From Streptomyces sp. Ag109_O5-10 (GTDB lineage: Bacteria; Actinomycetota; Actinomycetes; Streptomycetales; Streptomycetaceae): a DNA stretch of 64,000 nucleotides. The stretch is from positions 7,750,001 through 7,814,000 of the forward strand of contig NZ_FNTQ01000001.1 of assembly GCF_900105755.1 (NCBI RefSeq). Direction: 5' to 3'. Shown here in pieces: positions 16,872 to 25,008 of this stretch. Every line of letters begins with the position of its first letter. Positions within the stretch are counted from its first letter, which is position 1. The notes under the pieces were generated by a model that saw nothing but the letters and a program-made list of their open reading frames with translations, had not been told where the DNA came from and did not search any database. The position numbers and the translations under genes were made by a program.

Positions 16872-16944
16872 TTGTCACGGCTACGGTGCGGTCCTACGCT
16901 CACACGGTCCTACTCATGAACTGAGTTCATATATCTGATTTCAG
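16872..16944 (+). promoter_or_regulatory. Promoter and palindromic operator for the alginate-lyase-like gene
   Basis: A plausible vegetative promoter, TTGTCA (16872-16877), 17 bases, TACGCT (16895-16900), reads toward the gene at 16962. Just downstream lies a perfect 15-base palindrome ATGAACT-G-AGTTCAT (16916-16930), followed by CTGATTTCAG (16935-16944). The position over the start of the transcript suggests repressor control. Confidence 0.55.
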
Positions 16945-16961
16945 GTCGATCGGAGTACCCG

Positions 16962-18221
16962 ATGAGTGGAAGATCCCGCGCGGCCGTCCTGCTGGCGACC
17001 CTGGTGGCGTTCGGAGCGGTCCTCGTCCCCTCCGCCCATGCCGCGGCCAAGGCCCCGGACACCGCGGTCCTCGACGGCGCCCGGCTCCAGCACACCAGGG
17101 CCGAACTGCGCGACGGCGACCCGCGGCTGCGGCGCGCCCTGCGGGACCTGACCACCCGCGCCGACACCTGGCTGGACCAGGGTCCCTGGACGGTCGTCGA
17201 CAAGCCCAGGCCCGCCCCGGGCGGCGACGTGCACGACTACCTCAGCCAGGCCCCCTACTGGTGGCCCACCACCACGCCCACCGCCGACAACCCCTGGGGC
17301 TGCCCCTACGTCCAGCGCGACGGGCAGCGCAATCCCGAGGTCGACAGCGGCACCGACCGCCAGGACGTCGAGAAGGTCTTCGACTCGGCCTACGACCTCT
17401 CCCTGGCCTGGTACTACACCGGCAAGGGGGAGTACGCCGAGAAGGCCGGGCAGATCCTGCGCACCTGGTTCCTCGACCCGGCGACCCGGATGAACCCGAA
17501 CCTGGACCACGCCCAGTTCATCCCGTGCAAGTACGACGGCCGGGCCATCGGGATCATCGACTTCTCCCAGTCGTACACGAGCGTGGTCGACGCGCTGGCG
17601 ATCCTCGGCACCGGGGCCCCCGGCTGGAGCGCCGGCGACCGGGCGGGGATGCGGAGCTGGAACACCGACTTCCTCGGCTGGCTCAAGGACAGCGCCTTCG
17701 GCACGGAGGAGGGGGCCGCCGCCAACAACCACGGCACCTTCTACGACATGCAGCTCGCCGCCCTCGCCTACGCGACCGGCGACAAGGCGCTGGCCAGGAA
17801 GACCGTGCTGGACGCGCGGGCGAAGCGGATGGACCCGCAGATCGCGGGGGACGGCAGCCAGCCGCAGGAACTGGCCCGCACCAGGAGCTGGCACTACTCG
17901 ACCTTCGACCTCGTCGCCTACACCCGGCTCGCGGCCATCGGCCGGCACGTCGGCGTGAACCTCTGGAGCTACCGGGGGCCGGACGGGCAGAGCCTGTTCA
18001 AGGCCGTGGACTACCTGCTGCCGGCCGCGACCGGGGCAGCCGCCTGGCCGTACCCGGAGCTGGAGTTCCACCGGTACGCGGCGAGCGACGTCGTGCACGC
18101 GGCGGCCGACGCCGGCGACAAGGCGGCCCAGAAGGCGGTGCGGGGGCTGGAGACTCCGCCCGGCGGTGACCTCTGGGCGCTGCGCCCGGCCGCCGAGCAG
18201 CTGGACTCGATCGCGGGCTGA
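16962..18221 (+). CDS. Secreted alginate lyase family protein
   Basis: 419 residues. A Sec signal peptide has a hydrophobic core AAVLLATLVAFGAVLVPS and a likely cleavage after AHA near residue 28. The rest matches the Alginate_lyase (PF05426-type) alpha/alpha fold: DYLSQAPYWWPTT, an EVDSGTDRQDVEKVFDSAYDLSLAWYYTG helical block, the catalytic-like NNHGTFYDMQ (Asn-Asn-His) and a final WHYSTFDLVAYTRLA. It should be an extracellular polysaccharide lyase or related enzyme acting on uronate or a similar polymer. True alginate specificity is not provable. The gene stands alone behind its own regulated-looking promoter, divergent from a nucleobase permease. Confidence 0.82.
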   Translation: MSGRSRAAVLLATLVAFGAVLVPSAHAAAKAPDTAVLDGARLQHTRAELRDGDPRLRRALRDLTTRADTWLDQGPWTVVDKPRPAPGGDVHDYLSQAPYWWPTTTPTADNPWGCPYVQRDGQRNPEVDSGTDRQDVEKVFDSAYDLSLAWYYTGKGEYAEKAGQILRTWFLDPATRMNPNLDHAQFIPCKYDGRAIGIIDFSQSYTSVVDALAILGTGAPGWSAGDRAGMRSWNTDFLGWLKDSAFGTEEGAAANNHGTFYDMQLAALAYATGDKALARKTVLDARAKRMDPQIAGDGSQPQELARTRSWHYSTFDLVAYTRLAAIGRHVGVNLWSYRGPDGQSLFKAVDYLLPAATGAAAWPYPELEFHRYAASDVVHAAADAGDKAAQKAVRGLETPPGGDLWALRPAAEQLDSIAG

Positions 18222-18307
18222 CCGGCGCCGTCCCGACCGGGGCTCCTGAGCGTCCGCTTAGGATGGAGTGTCCCCACCGCTTCGTCCAGTGCCCAGGAGC
18301 CCCACCC

Positions 18308-18766
18308 GTGACCGCCGAAGCCCTGCCCGCCCCCGCCCTCTCCTACGGCCGGCTGCTGCCGGTCAGCGTCCACTTCGACGACCTCGACGCGCTCGGGATG
18401 CTGCACAACGCCCGCTACCCGCTGCTGGTCGAGCGCGCCTGGACCGAGCTGTGGCAGGAGCACGGCATCCGCTTCGACGGCGACTGGGCCGCCGCCGGCG
18501 ACGCCTGCAACGTGGTCAGGGAGCTGCTGATCGGCTACGAGGCGCCGGTCACCAGGTCGGGCACCTACGCCGTCCACCTCTGGCTGGAACGGCTCGGCAG
18601 CACCGGCCTGACCTACGGCTTCCGCTTCTGCTCGCCGGACGGCGCGACCACCTACGCGCGGGGCACCCGGGTGCTCGTCCGGCTGGACGCGGCCACCCTG
18701 CGTCCCGCGCCCTGGAGCGAGGCGTTCAGGGCCGTGGCCCGGGAACTGCTGCGGCCTCGGGGCTGA
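18308..18766 (+). CDS. Acyl-CoA thioesterase (4-hydroxybenzoyl-CoA thioesterase-like hotdog fold)
   Basis: 152 residues. A single hotdog domain with VHFDDLDALGMLHNARYPLLVERA carries the FDxDxxGxxHN signature of the YbgC/4HBT family, including the catalytic Asp. GTG at 18308 has AGGAG eight bases upstream. An upstream ATG at 18263 lacks a site. It probably hydrolyses a cytosolic acyl-CoA. Its last 41 bases overlap the 3' end of the convergent MFS gene, so both coding regions run through each other's stop. Confidence 0.82.
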   Translation: MTAEALPAPALSYGRLLPVSVHFDDLDALGMLHNARYPLLVERAWTELWQEHGIRFDGDWAAAGDACNVVRELLIGYEAPVTRSGTYAVHLWLERLGSTGLTYGFRFCSPDGATTYARGTRVLVRLDAATLRPAPWSEAFRAVARELLRPRG

Positions 18767-19940
18767 CCTCCGCACGGGAGCCCCGCGTCCCGGCGCGCAG
18801 CACGCCCGCGAACACCACGAGACCCAGTGCCAGCGCCGTGACCACGCAGAACGACACGACCAGACTGGTCGCCTGGGCGATTCCGCCGATCAGGCTGGGC
18901 GCGACCAGGCCCGAGGTGTAGGTGATCGTCGCCACGCCCGCGATGGCCTGGCTCGGGTTCGGCCCGGCGTGCCCGGCGGCCGCGAAGCACAGCGGTACGA
19001 CCACCGCGATGCCGAGCCCCATCAGCGCGAACCCGGTCATCGCCACCGCCGGCTGCCCGGCGAGGACCACCAGCAGTCCGCCGATCGCGGCCAGCACACC
19101 CCCGGCCCGCACGGTACGGACCGCGCCGAAACGGTTCACCACCGCGTCCCCGCTGATCCGGGCCACCGCCATGGCCAGCATGAACCCGGTGGTGGTGGCC
19201 GCCGCGAGCCCGGCCGAACCGTCCATCCGGTCCCGCAGGAACACCGCCGACCAGTCCAGGCTCGCCCCCTCCGCGAACACCGCGCAGAAGCCCACCGTGC
19301 CGATGAGCAGCGCCGACCGGGGCGGCAGCGTGAACCGAGGCGGCGGCTCCTCGTCCTCGCCGGCCCTGACGTCCGGGACGAAGCCGGCCGCCAGCACGCC
19401 GAGGGCGGTGAGAACGGCCGAGGCCAGGGCGAAGTGCACGCGCGCGTCCGTGCCCAGGTGCGCGGCGACGGTGCCGGCCGCCGAGCCGACCAGGGTGCCC
19501 GCGCTCCACATGCCGTGCAGCCCGGACATGATCGACCGGTCGAGCACCCGCTCGATCTCCACACCGAGCGCGTTCATCACCACGTCCGCCATGCCGGCGC
19601 TCGCGCCGTACACGAACATCGCCAGGCACAGCAGGTACAGGTTGGTGGCGAGCGACGGCAGGACCAGCGACAGCGTCCACATCGCGATCAGCCCGCGCAG
19701 CGCCGTACGGCTGCCGAAGCGGTGGCTGATCCGGCCGGCCAGCGGCATCGAGCACGAGGCGCCGAACGCCGTGAAGGCGAGCGCGAAGCCCAACTGCCCG
19801 GCGCTGAGCGAGGCATGGTCCTGGACCCACGGCACCCGGGTGGCGAACGAGCCGGTGACGGCACCGTGCACGGTGAACACGGCCGCGACGGCGTATCGCG
19901 CCCGCTTCACCCCGTGCCGCTCGTAGCCCACGTCTTTCAT
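18726..19940 (-). CDS. MFS transporter
   Basis: 404 residues with 12 predicted membrane helices. The MFS loop 2-3 motif appears as GRISHRFGSRTALRG, and the second half repeats the fold (ARISGDAVVNRFGAVRTVRAGG). It resembles the YbjJ/FucP-like branch often annotated as MFS transporters beside ROK regulators. It is divergent from such a regulator (20071), with an inverted repeat in the shared promoter region, so substrate-dependent control by that ROK protein is likely. The substrate is unknown, probably a sugar or derivative. The 3' end overlaps the convergent thioesterase. Confidence 0.85.
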   Translation of the reverse strand: MKDVGYERHGVKRARYAVAAVFTVHGAVTGSFATRVPWVQDHASLSAGQLGFALAFTAFGASCSMPLAGRISHRFGSRTALRGLIAMWTLSLVLPSLATNLYLLCLAMFVYGASAGMADVVMNALGVEIERVLDRSIMSGLHGMWSAGTLVGSAAGTVAAHLGTDARVHFALASAVLTALGVLAAGFVPDVRAGEDEEPPPRFTLPPRSALLIGTVGFCAVFAEGASLDWSAVFLRDRMDGSAGLAAATTTGFMLAMAVARISGDAVVNRFGAVRTVRAGGVLAAIGGLLVVLAGQPAVAMTGFALMGLGIAVVVPLCFAAAGHAGPNPSQAIAGVATITYTSGLVAPSLIGGIAQATSLVVSFCVVTALALGLVVFAGVLRAGTRGSRAEVSPEAAAVPGPRP

Positions 19941-19995
19941 GGTCCTGCCCCTCCCCGGTGGGTGCCGCCCCGCTGCCCCCGCTGTCCGCGTAAAT

Positions 19996-20016
19996 TATCA
20001 GGGACCCTGCCTGATA
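19996..20016. promoter_or_regulatory. Probable ROK regulator operator
   Basis: Inverted repeat TATCAGG-N7-CCTGATA in the divergent MFS/ROK gap, embedded in the only AT-rich stretch there (TAAATTATCA). Its symmetry and place fit autoregulation and MFS control by the ROK protein. Confidence 0.6.
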
Positions 20017-20070
20017 GATAGGGCGTCATGTGGCCGTCCTGGGCCACAGGGATCTGGGAGGATGCCCGTC

Positions 20071-21321
20071 ATGCCCGCATCACCGAGCACCGCCCGGGCC
20101 ATCAACGACCGGCTCGCACTGAGCCTGCTCCAGCAGGAAGGCCCGCTGACGGCAGGGCAGTTGAAGCAGCTGACCGGGCTGTCCCGGCCGACCGTCGCCG
20201 ACCTCGTCGAACGGCTCACCGTGTCCGGCCTGATCACGGTGGTCGGCGAAGCGGGCGAGCAGCGCCGGGGGCCGAACGCCCGGCTGTACGGCATCGTCGC
20301 CGACCGCGCGTACCTGGCCGCCCTCGACGTCCGCACCGAGAGCGTCTCGGTGCTGGTCTCCGACCTGGTGGGGCGGGTGCTGGCGGACGGGTCGGTACCG
20401 GTCGTGCCGGAGGAGGGAGAGGCCGCGGCCGTCGGACAGGCGGTGGAGCTGGTGGAACGCGCGGCCAAGGAGGCGGGGGCGTCCGGGGACGCGGGGCGAC
20501 TGCACACCGTGGGCATCGGGGCGCCCGGGCTCGTCGACCCGGCGACCGGTGAACTCCGCGACTCGGCGGGCCTGCCCGCCTGGCACCGCGGGCTCGTCGC
20601 CGCCCTCCAGGAACGGTTCCCGCAGGCCCGGATCGACGTCGAGAACGAGACCAACCTGGCCGCCCTCGCCGAACAGCGGGAGGGCGCCGCCCGGGACCGT
20701 GACACCTTCGTCCTGCTCTGGCTGGGCAGCAGCTGCGGCGCCGCCGTCGTCCTCGACGGCAGCCTGCGCCGGGGTGCCTCCGGCGGCACGGGCGAGATCG
20801 GCTTCCTGCCGGTACCGGGCACGACCGGACTGCCCACGGCGACGGACTGCTCGGGGGGTTACCACTCGCTGGTGGGAGCGGCGGCCGTCGTGGAGCTGGC
20901 GGGGGAGTGCGGCGTGGGGCCGGCCGGTGCGACCGCCGCGAGCTTGGTGGCCGAGGCCGCCGCGGACGCGCCCCACGGGGGCGCGGGGAACCGCGCGACC
21001 AGCCCCGACGGCGCCGCGGCGGGCCACCGGCCGAACCCGGCACACGTCCGTTTCCTCGACACCCTCGCCGACCGCATCGCCCTCGGCGTCGCCGCCGTCG
21101 TCGCCGTCCTGGACCCCGGCTGCGTGGTGCTCGGCGGTGAGATCGGCCCCGCCGGCGGCGCCGCGCTCGCCGCGCGGGTCGAGGCGCGACTGCGACGCAT
21201 GTCCCCGCTGGCCACCGAGGTGCGCGCCGGCGCCCTGGGCGGCGCGGCCGTCCTGCGCGGTGCCCTGTTGACGGCCCGTGAGCGGGCCCAGGACGAACTC
21301 TTCGCGGCACCCGACCGCTGA
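20071..21321 (+). CDS. ROK-family transcriptional regulator
   Basis: 416 residues from ATG 20071 (GGGAGG nine bases upstream; ATG 20062 is too close to it). The N-terminal winged helix (about 1-70) contains TAGQLKQLTGLSRPTVADLVERL. The ROK sugar-kinase-like domain has VGIGAPGLVDPATG, DVENETNLAALAEQ and a C-terminal VVLGGEIGPAGG. The usual zinc-binding Cys cluster of NagC-type ROK proteins is not obvious. Around residues 300-312 the coding sequence is interrupted in frame by a copy of the local palindromic repeat (20968-21004), giving a Gly/Ala/Pro-rich insertion. A promoter-like element in antisense orientation lies just past its stop. Confidence 0.85.
   Translation: MPASPSTARAINDRLALSLLQQEGPLTAGQLKQLTGLSRPTVADLVERLTVSGLITVVGEAGEQRRGPNARLYGIVADRAYLAALDVRTESVSVLVSDLVGRVLADGSVPVVPEEGEAAAVGQAVELVERAAKEAGASGDAGRLHTVGIGAPGLVDPATGELRDSAGLPAWHRGLVAALQERFPQARIDVENETNLAALAEQREGAARDRDTFVLLWLGSSCGAAVVLDGSLRRGASGGTGEIGFLPVPGTTGLPTATDCSGGYHSLVGAAAVVELAGECGVGPAGATAASLVAEAAADAPHGGAGNRATSPDGAAAGHRPNPAHVRFLDTLADRIALGVAAVVAVLDPGCVVLGGEIGPAGGAALAARVEARLRRMSPLATEVRAGALGGAAVLRGALLTARERAQDELFAAPDR
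20968..21004. repeat. Palindromic-repeat fragment inside the ROK coding region
   Basis: GCGCCCC-acg-GGGGGCGC, followed by CGGGGAACCGCGCGACCAG, is the same repeat core found between genes at 1145-1172 and elsewhere, but here it lies within an open reading frame and keeps the frame. Confidence 0.7.
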
Positions 21322-21410
21322 CCCCGTGCCGCGCGCCGACGCGGACAGCCCGGATTGGGCGGGCCCGGCGACGGGCAAGGGCCGTCGTCACCGCCACCGG
21401 GTCCGCTCGA

Positions 21411-21440
21411 ACCCTAAAAGGACTAGACCAGTGGGGTCAA
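21411..21440 (-). promoter_or_regulatory. Orphan chitinase-type promoter with DasR-like site
   Basis: Read on the minus strand: TTGACC (21440-21435), 18 bases, TAGGGT (21416-21411). The spacer contains ACTGGTCTAGTCCT (21432-21419), close to the DasR consensus ACTGGTCTAGACCA. It has the same -35, spacer length and operator position as the chitinase promoter at 39146-39175. No minus-strand gene follows. It points into the 3' end of the ROK gene. Confidence 0.6.
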
Positions 21441-21596
21441 TAGATGTGAACCACGGTCAAGAGTCCTGGTCCGGGCGCCAGTTGGGCACACGGCGGCGCG
21501 TCTGGGAAGTCCAGCGGCAGGAGCTGTGAGGCACCCCACACGCCGCCCCTGTATGGACCGCCACCGGGCGTGGCACACTGGCCGTGTACCAGAAGC

Positions 21597-21727
21597 AGCG
21601 CACTCCGGGGTCGGTGAAACTCCGAACCGGCGGTTACAGTCCGCGACCCGTCCGCTTCCAGCGGCCGGTTGACCAGGTGAAATTCCTGGACCGACGGTTA
21701 AAGTCCGGATGGGAGGCAGTGCGCGGC
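21597..21727 (+). ncRNA. FMN riboswitch (RFN element)
   Basis: The conserved RFN core is clear: CTCCGGGGTCGGTGAAA, then ACCGGCGGTTACAGTCCGCGACCC, then GACCAGGTGAAATTCCTGG, CCGACGGTTAAAGTCCGGATG and the closing GGAGGCAGTGC. A following stem (CGGCGG at 21724 with CCGCCG at 21751) is a candidate expression platform. It precedes riboflavin synthase by about 155 bases and should reduce rib operon expression when FMN is plentiful. The rest of the 21322-21882 gap holds only the orphan promoter above. Confidence 0.95.
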
Positions 21728-21882
21728 GGGCGAGCATCCACGTGTGCGCGCCGCCGTATCTGGTCTCGTCCGTGACGGACGGGACCTTCTCGGCGTCGCC
21801 CTCGGTGTGATCGTCCGTCCATTCTGTCGTCTGTCGACAGGCCCCGGAGTCCGTGCCCCGTTGAGGCAGGAGGACCCGGGAA

Positions 21883-22503
21883 GTGTTCACCGGAATCGTC
21901 GAAGAGCTTGGTGAGGTCACCGCCGTCGAGAACCTCGGCGACGCGTCCCGTTTCCGGCTCCGTGGCCCCGTGGTGACCGAGGGCGCGCAGCACGGCGACT
22001 CCATCGCCGTGAACGGCGTCTGTCTGACCGTCGTGGAGCACGAGGGCGACGAGTTCACCGCCGACGTCATGGCGGAGACCCTCAAGCGTTCCTCCCTCGG
22101 TGCCCTGGACGTCGGCTCCCGCGTCAACCTGGAGCGCCCCACCGCGGTCGGCTCCCGCCTCGGCGGCCACATCGTGCAGGGCCATGTCGACGGCACCGGC
22201 CAGGTCCTGGCCCGCACCCCCTCCGAGCACTGGGAGATCGTCAAGGTCTCCCTCCCGGCCGACCTCGCCCGCTACGTCGTCGAGAAGGGCTCGATCACGG
22301 TCGACGGCATCAGCCTCACCGTCGTCGAGGCCGGCTCCGACTACTTCACGGTCAGCCTGATCCCCACCACCCTCGACCTCACCACCCTCGGCCGCAAGCA
22401 GCCCGGCGACCCGGTCAACCTGGAGGTCGACGTCGTCGCCAAGTACGTGGAGCGCCTGCTCGCGCACACGCGGCCCGCCGACACGCAGGGAGCGAACCGG
22501 TGA
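21883..22503 (+). CDS. ribE: Riboflavin synthase, alpha chain
   Basis: 206 residues, the normal length. Two tandem lumazine-binding domains each carry the family repeat: MFTGIVEELG and VNGVCLTVV in the first, GHVDGTG and VDGISLTVV in the second. It dismutates two 6,7-dimethyl-8-ribityllumazine molecules to riboflavin. GTG at 21883 with AGGAGG upstream. It is the first gene of ribE-ribM-ribBA-ribH behind the FMN riboswitch, and its stop overlaps the start of ribM. Confidence 0.95.
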   Translation: MFTGIVEELGEVTAVENLGDASRFRLRGPVVTEGAQHGDSIAVNGVCLTVVEHEGDEFTADVMAETLKRSSLGALDVGSRVNLERPTAVGSRLGGHIVQGHVDGTGQVLARTPSEHWEIVKVSLPADLARYVVEKGSITVDGISLTVVEAGSDYFTVSLIPTTLDLTTLGRKQPGDPVNLEVDVVAKYVERLLAHTRPADTQGANR

Positions 22504-23150
22504 ACTGGCTGAACTCCGACGCCTTCACCCTCTTCGGCCAGCACATCATCTGGTCGGACATGACCGGCAACATCCTCGGCCTGATCACCCTCGCCCTCGG
22601 CTGGCGCCGCTCGCTGCTCACCTGGCCGGTGCAGTTCCTCTCCGGCCTGGTCCTGTTCACCGCCTTCTACGGCCACCTCGCCGGCAGCGCGGGCAAGCAG
22701 GTCGTCGTCATGGTGGTCGCCCTGTACGGCTGGTGGCAGTGGAACCGCAACAAGGGGCGGGTCGAAGACGGGGGTGACGGCCACATCGCGCCCCGCTTCG
22801 CCACCTGGCGGGAACGCGGCGCGATGGTCGCCGCCGCGGCCGCCGGCACCGTCGCCGTCGCCCTGCTCTTCAAGGCCTACCCGTCCCTGTCCTGGGACCC
22901 CTGGCCGGACGCCTACATCTTCGTCGGCACCGTCGTCGCCATGTACGCCCAGGCCCGCGGCATGGTCGAGTTCTGGATCGCCTGGCTCCTGGTCGACGCG
23001 GTCGGCGTCCCCCTCAACTTCACCAACGGCTACGCCTTCTCCGGCTTCGTCTACGTCATCTACGGCGCGCTCGTCCTGTGGGGCCTGCGCGACTGGTGGC
23101 TGCGCTCCCGCCAGGGCACGCGGCCCGCTCTGGAAGGAGCACCCGCATGA
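22500..23150 (+). CDS. ribM: Riboflavin transporter RibM (PnuC family)
   Basis: 216 residues with about seven hydrophobic helices. PnuC-family hallmarks include NILGLITLALGWRRSL, VALYGWWQWNR and the C-terminal VDAVGVPLNFTNGYAFSGFVYVIYGAL. Its position between riboflavin synthase and ribBA under an FMN riboswitch is that of RibM, the riboflavin transporter described in Streptomyces davawensis and Corynebacterium, rather than an NMN transporter. GTG start overlaps the ribE stop, and its end overlaps the ribBA start. It probably moves riboflavin by facilitated diffusion with cytosolic trapping. Confidence 0.9.
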   Translation: MNWLNSDAFTLFGQHIIWSDMTGNILGLITLALGWRRSLLTWPVQFLSGLVLFTAFYGHLAGSAGKQVVVMVVALYGWWQWNRNKGRVEDGGDGHIAPRFATWRERGAMVAAAAAGTVAVALLFKAYPSLSWDPWPDAYIFVGTVVAMYAQARGMVEFWIAWLLVDAVGVPLNFTNGYAFSGFVYVIYGALVLWGLRDWWLRSRQGTRPALEGAPA

Positions 23151-24439
23151 CCGCGGCACCGATCCTGTACAGCGCCGACGACGTCGAGGACCTCACGCTC
23201 GACCCGGTCGAGCAGGCCATCGCCGACATCGCGGCCGGCCGCCCGATCGTGGTCGTCGACGACGAGGACCGCGAGAACGAGGGCGACCTCGTCATCGCCG
23301 CCGAGAAGATCACCCCCGAGATCGTCGCCTTCATGATGAGCGAGTGCCGTGGCCTGATCTGCGCCCCCATGGAGGGCGAGGAACTGGACCGGCTCGACCT
23401 GCCGCAGATGGTCGGTGACAACACCGAGTCCATGAAGACCGCCTTCACCGTCTCCGTGGACGCCTCCGCCGCGCACGGCGTCACCACCGGCATCTCGGCC
23501 GCCGACCGCGCCACCACGCTCCGGCTGCTGGCGAGCGGCGAGGCCGGGCCGGCCGACCTCGTCCGCCCCGGCCACGTCTTCCCGCTGCGCGCCCGGCCCG
23601 GCGGGGTCCTGGTCCGCAACGGCCACACCGAGGCCGCCGTGGACCTGGCCCGCCTCGCGGGCCTGCGCCCGGCCGGCGCCATCGTGGAGATCGCCGGCGA
23701 GGACGGCCGGATGCTCCGCCTGCCGGAGCTGATCCCGTTCGCCCGCAAGCACGGCCTGACGATCATCTCCATCGCGGACCTGGTCACCTACCGCCGGGCC
23801 GCCGAACCCACCGTGCGCCGCGAGGCGGAGGTCAACCTGCCCACCAAGCACGGCACTTTCACCGCCTACGGCTACCGTTCCACCACCGACGGCGTCGAGC
23901 ACGTCGCCCTCGTCCACGGCGAGATCGGCGACGGCGAGGACGTCCTGGTCCGGGTCCACTCCGAGTGCCTCACCGGCGACGTCTTCGGCTCCGCCCGCTG
24001 CGACTGCGGACCCCAGCTCGACGCCGCCCTGGAGCGCATCCAGGACGAGGGCCGGGGCGTCGTCGTCTACCTGCGCGGCCACGAGGGGCGCGGCATCGGC
24101 CTGCTGTCCAAGCTGCGCGCCTACGAGCTCCAGGAGCGCGGTCGCGACACCCTCGACGCCAATCTCGAACTCGGCCTGCCCGCCGACGCCCGCGACTACG
24201 GCGCCGGCGCCCAGATCCTGGCCGACCTCGGGGTGCGCAGCGTCCGCCTGATGACCAACAACCCCGACAAGAGCGACGCGCTGCTGAGCCACGGCCTCAG
24301 GCTCAGCGGTCGCGAGCCGATGCCCGTGCAGGCGGGCGAGCACAACCTCCGCTACCTGCGCACCAAGCGGGACCGGATGGGCCACGACCTGCCCTGGCTG
24401 GACACGCCCCCGGCGCTGTCCACCTGCGGCAACCAGTAG
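23147..24439 (+). CDS. ribBA: Bifunctional 3,4-DHBP synthase / GTP cyclohydrolase II
   Basis: 430 residues. The N-terminal half (about 1-205) is 3,4-dihydroxy-2-butanone-4-phosphate synthase, with VVVDDEDRENEGDLVIAAE and HGVTTGISAADRATT. The C-terminal half is GTP cyclohydrolase II, with the zinc ligands in SECLTGDVFGSARCDCGPQ, the RGHEGRGIGL motif and RLMTNNPDK. Together it supplies both precursors of riboflavin. The ATG overlaps the ribM stop. The last codons and the stop are part of a 27-base tandem duplication (24425-24467). Confidence 0.95.
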   Translation: MTAAPILYSADDVEDLTLDPVEQAIADIAAGRPIVVVDDEDRENEGDLVIAAEKITPEIVAFMMSECRGLICAPMEGEELDRLDLPQMVGDNTESMKTAFTVSVDASAAHGVTTGISAADRATTLRLLASGEAGPADLVRPGHVFPLRARPGGVLVRNGHTEAAVDLARLAGLRPAGAIVEIAGEDGRMLRLPELIPFARKHGLTIISIADLVTYRRAAEPTVRREAEVNLPTKHGTFTAYGYRSTTDGVEHVALVHGEIGDGEDVLVRVHSECLTGDVFGSARCDCGPQLDAALERIQDEGRGVVVYLRGHEGRGIGLLSKLRAYELQERGRDTLDANLELGLPADARDYGAGAQILADLGVRSVRLMTNNPDKSDALLSHGLRLSGREPMPVQAGEHNLRYLRTKRDRMGHDLPWLDTPPALSTCGNQ

Positions 24440-24467
24440 ACCGTGGCCGGCTGCGGCCACCAGTAGA
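24425..24467 (+). repeat. Stop-spanning tandem duplication at the ribBA 3' end
   Basis: TGCGGCAACCAGTAGA (24425-24440) recurs as TGCGGCCACCAGTAGA (24452-24467), 15 of 16 identical with a period of 27 bases. Both copies contain the in-frame TAG, so the second is a spare stop. Confidence 0.75.
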
Positions 24468-24488
24468 GAAACAGCACTGAGGAGAGAC

Positions 24489-24974
24489 GTGAGCGGCAAG
24501 GGTGCACCTGAACTGTCCGTACGCAATGTCAGCGACCTGCGGGTCGCGGTCATCGCGTCCCAGTGGCACGAGAAGGTGATGGACGGACTGGTGGACGGCG
24601 CCCTGCGCGCCCTGCGCGACCTGGGGATCGACGAGCCGACCCTGCTCCGGGTTCCCGGCACCTGGGAGCTGTCGGTCGCCGCCAAGGCCCTCGCGGGTCG
24701 CGGCTACGACGCGGTGGTCGCCCTCGGCGTCGTCATCCGCGGCGGCACCCCGCACTTCGAGTACGTGTGCCAGGGCGTCACCCAGGGCCTCACCCAGGTC
24801 GCCGTCGAGACCGGCGTCCCCGTCGGCTTCGGCGTACTCACCTGCGACGACGAGGAGCAGGCCCTGGACCGTGCCGGCCTGCCGGGCTCCCACGAGGACA
24901 AGGGCCACGAGGCGGTGACGGCGGCGGTGGCGACGGCGGCCACCCTCCGCTCAGTATCCGAACCCTGGCACTGA
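24489..24974 (+). CDS. ribH: 6,7-dimethyl-8-ribityllumazine synthase
   Basis: 161 residues, standard for lumazine synthase. Motifs present: RVPGTWELSVAAK, ALGVVIRGGTPHFEYVC (containing the substrate-binding GTPHFEYV and the active-site His) and GVLTCDDEEQALDRAG. It condenses 5-amino-6-ribitylaminouracil with dihydroxybutanone phosphate and usually forms a 60-mer or pentamer. GTG at 24489 has GAGGAGA upstream. It is the last gene of the rib operon. Residues 1-15 are a short variable extension. Confidence 0.95.
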   Translation: MSGKGAPELSVRNVSDLRVAVIASQWHEKVMDGLVDGALRALRDLGIDEPTLLRVPGTWELSVAAKALAGRGYDAVVALGVVIRGGTPHFEYVCQGVTQGLTQVAVETGVPVGFGVLTCDDEEQALDRAGLPGSHEDKGHEAVTAAVATAATLRSVSEPWH

Positions 24975-25008
24975 GCGACGCGGCGATTGGCGTAGTCTGG
25001 CGTTCACC

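Noticed and set aside
20070..20110. Earlier start of the ROK gene near 19939
   Set aside because: It would run through the divergent promoter and operator. ATG 20071 has the correctly spaced GGGAGG.
21423..22467. Minus-strand frames across the FMN riboswitch and ribE
   Set aside because: Opposite a certain RNA element and a certain enzyme gene, with no domain.
22500..23150. NMN transporter PnuC
   Set aside because: It is in the PnuC family, but the rib operon position and FMN riboswitch point to riboflavin transport (RibM).
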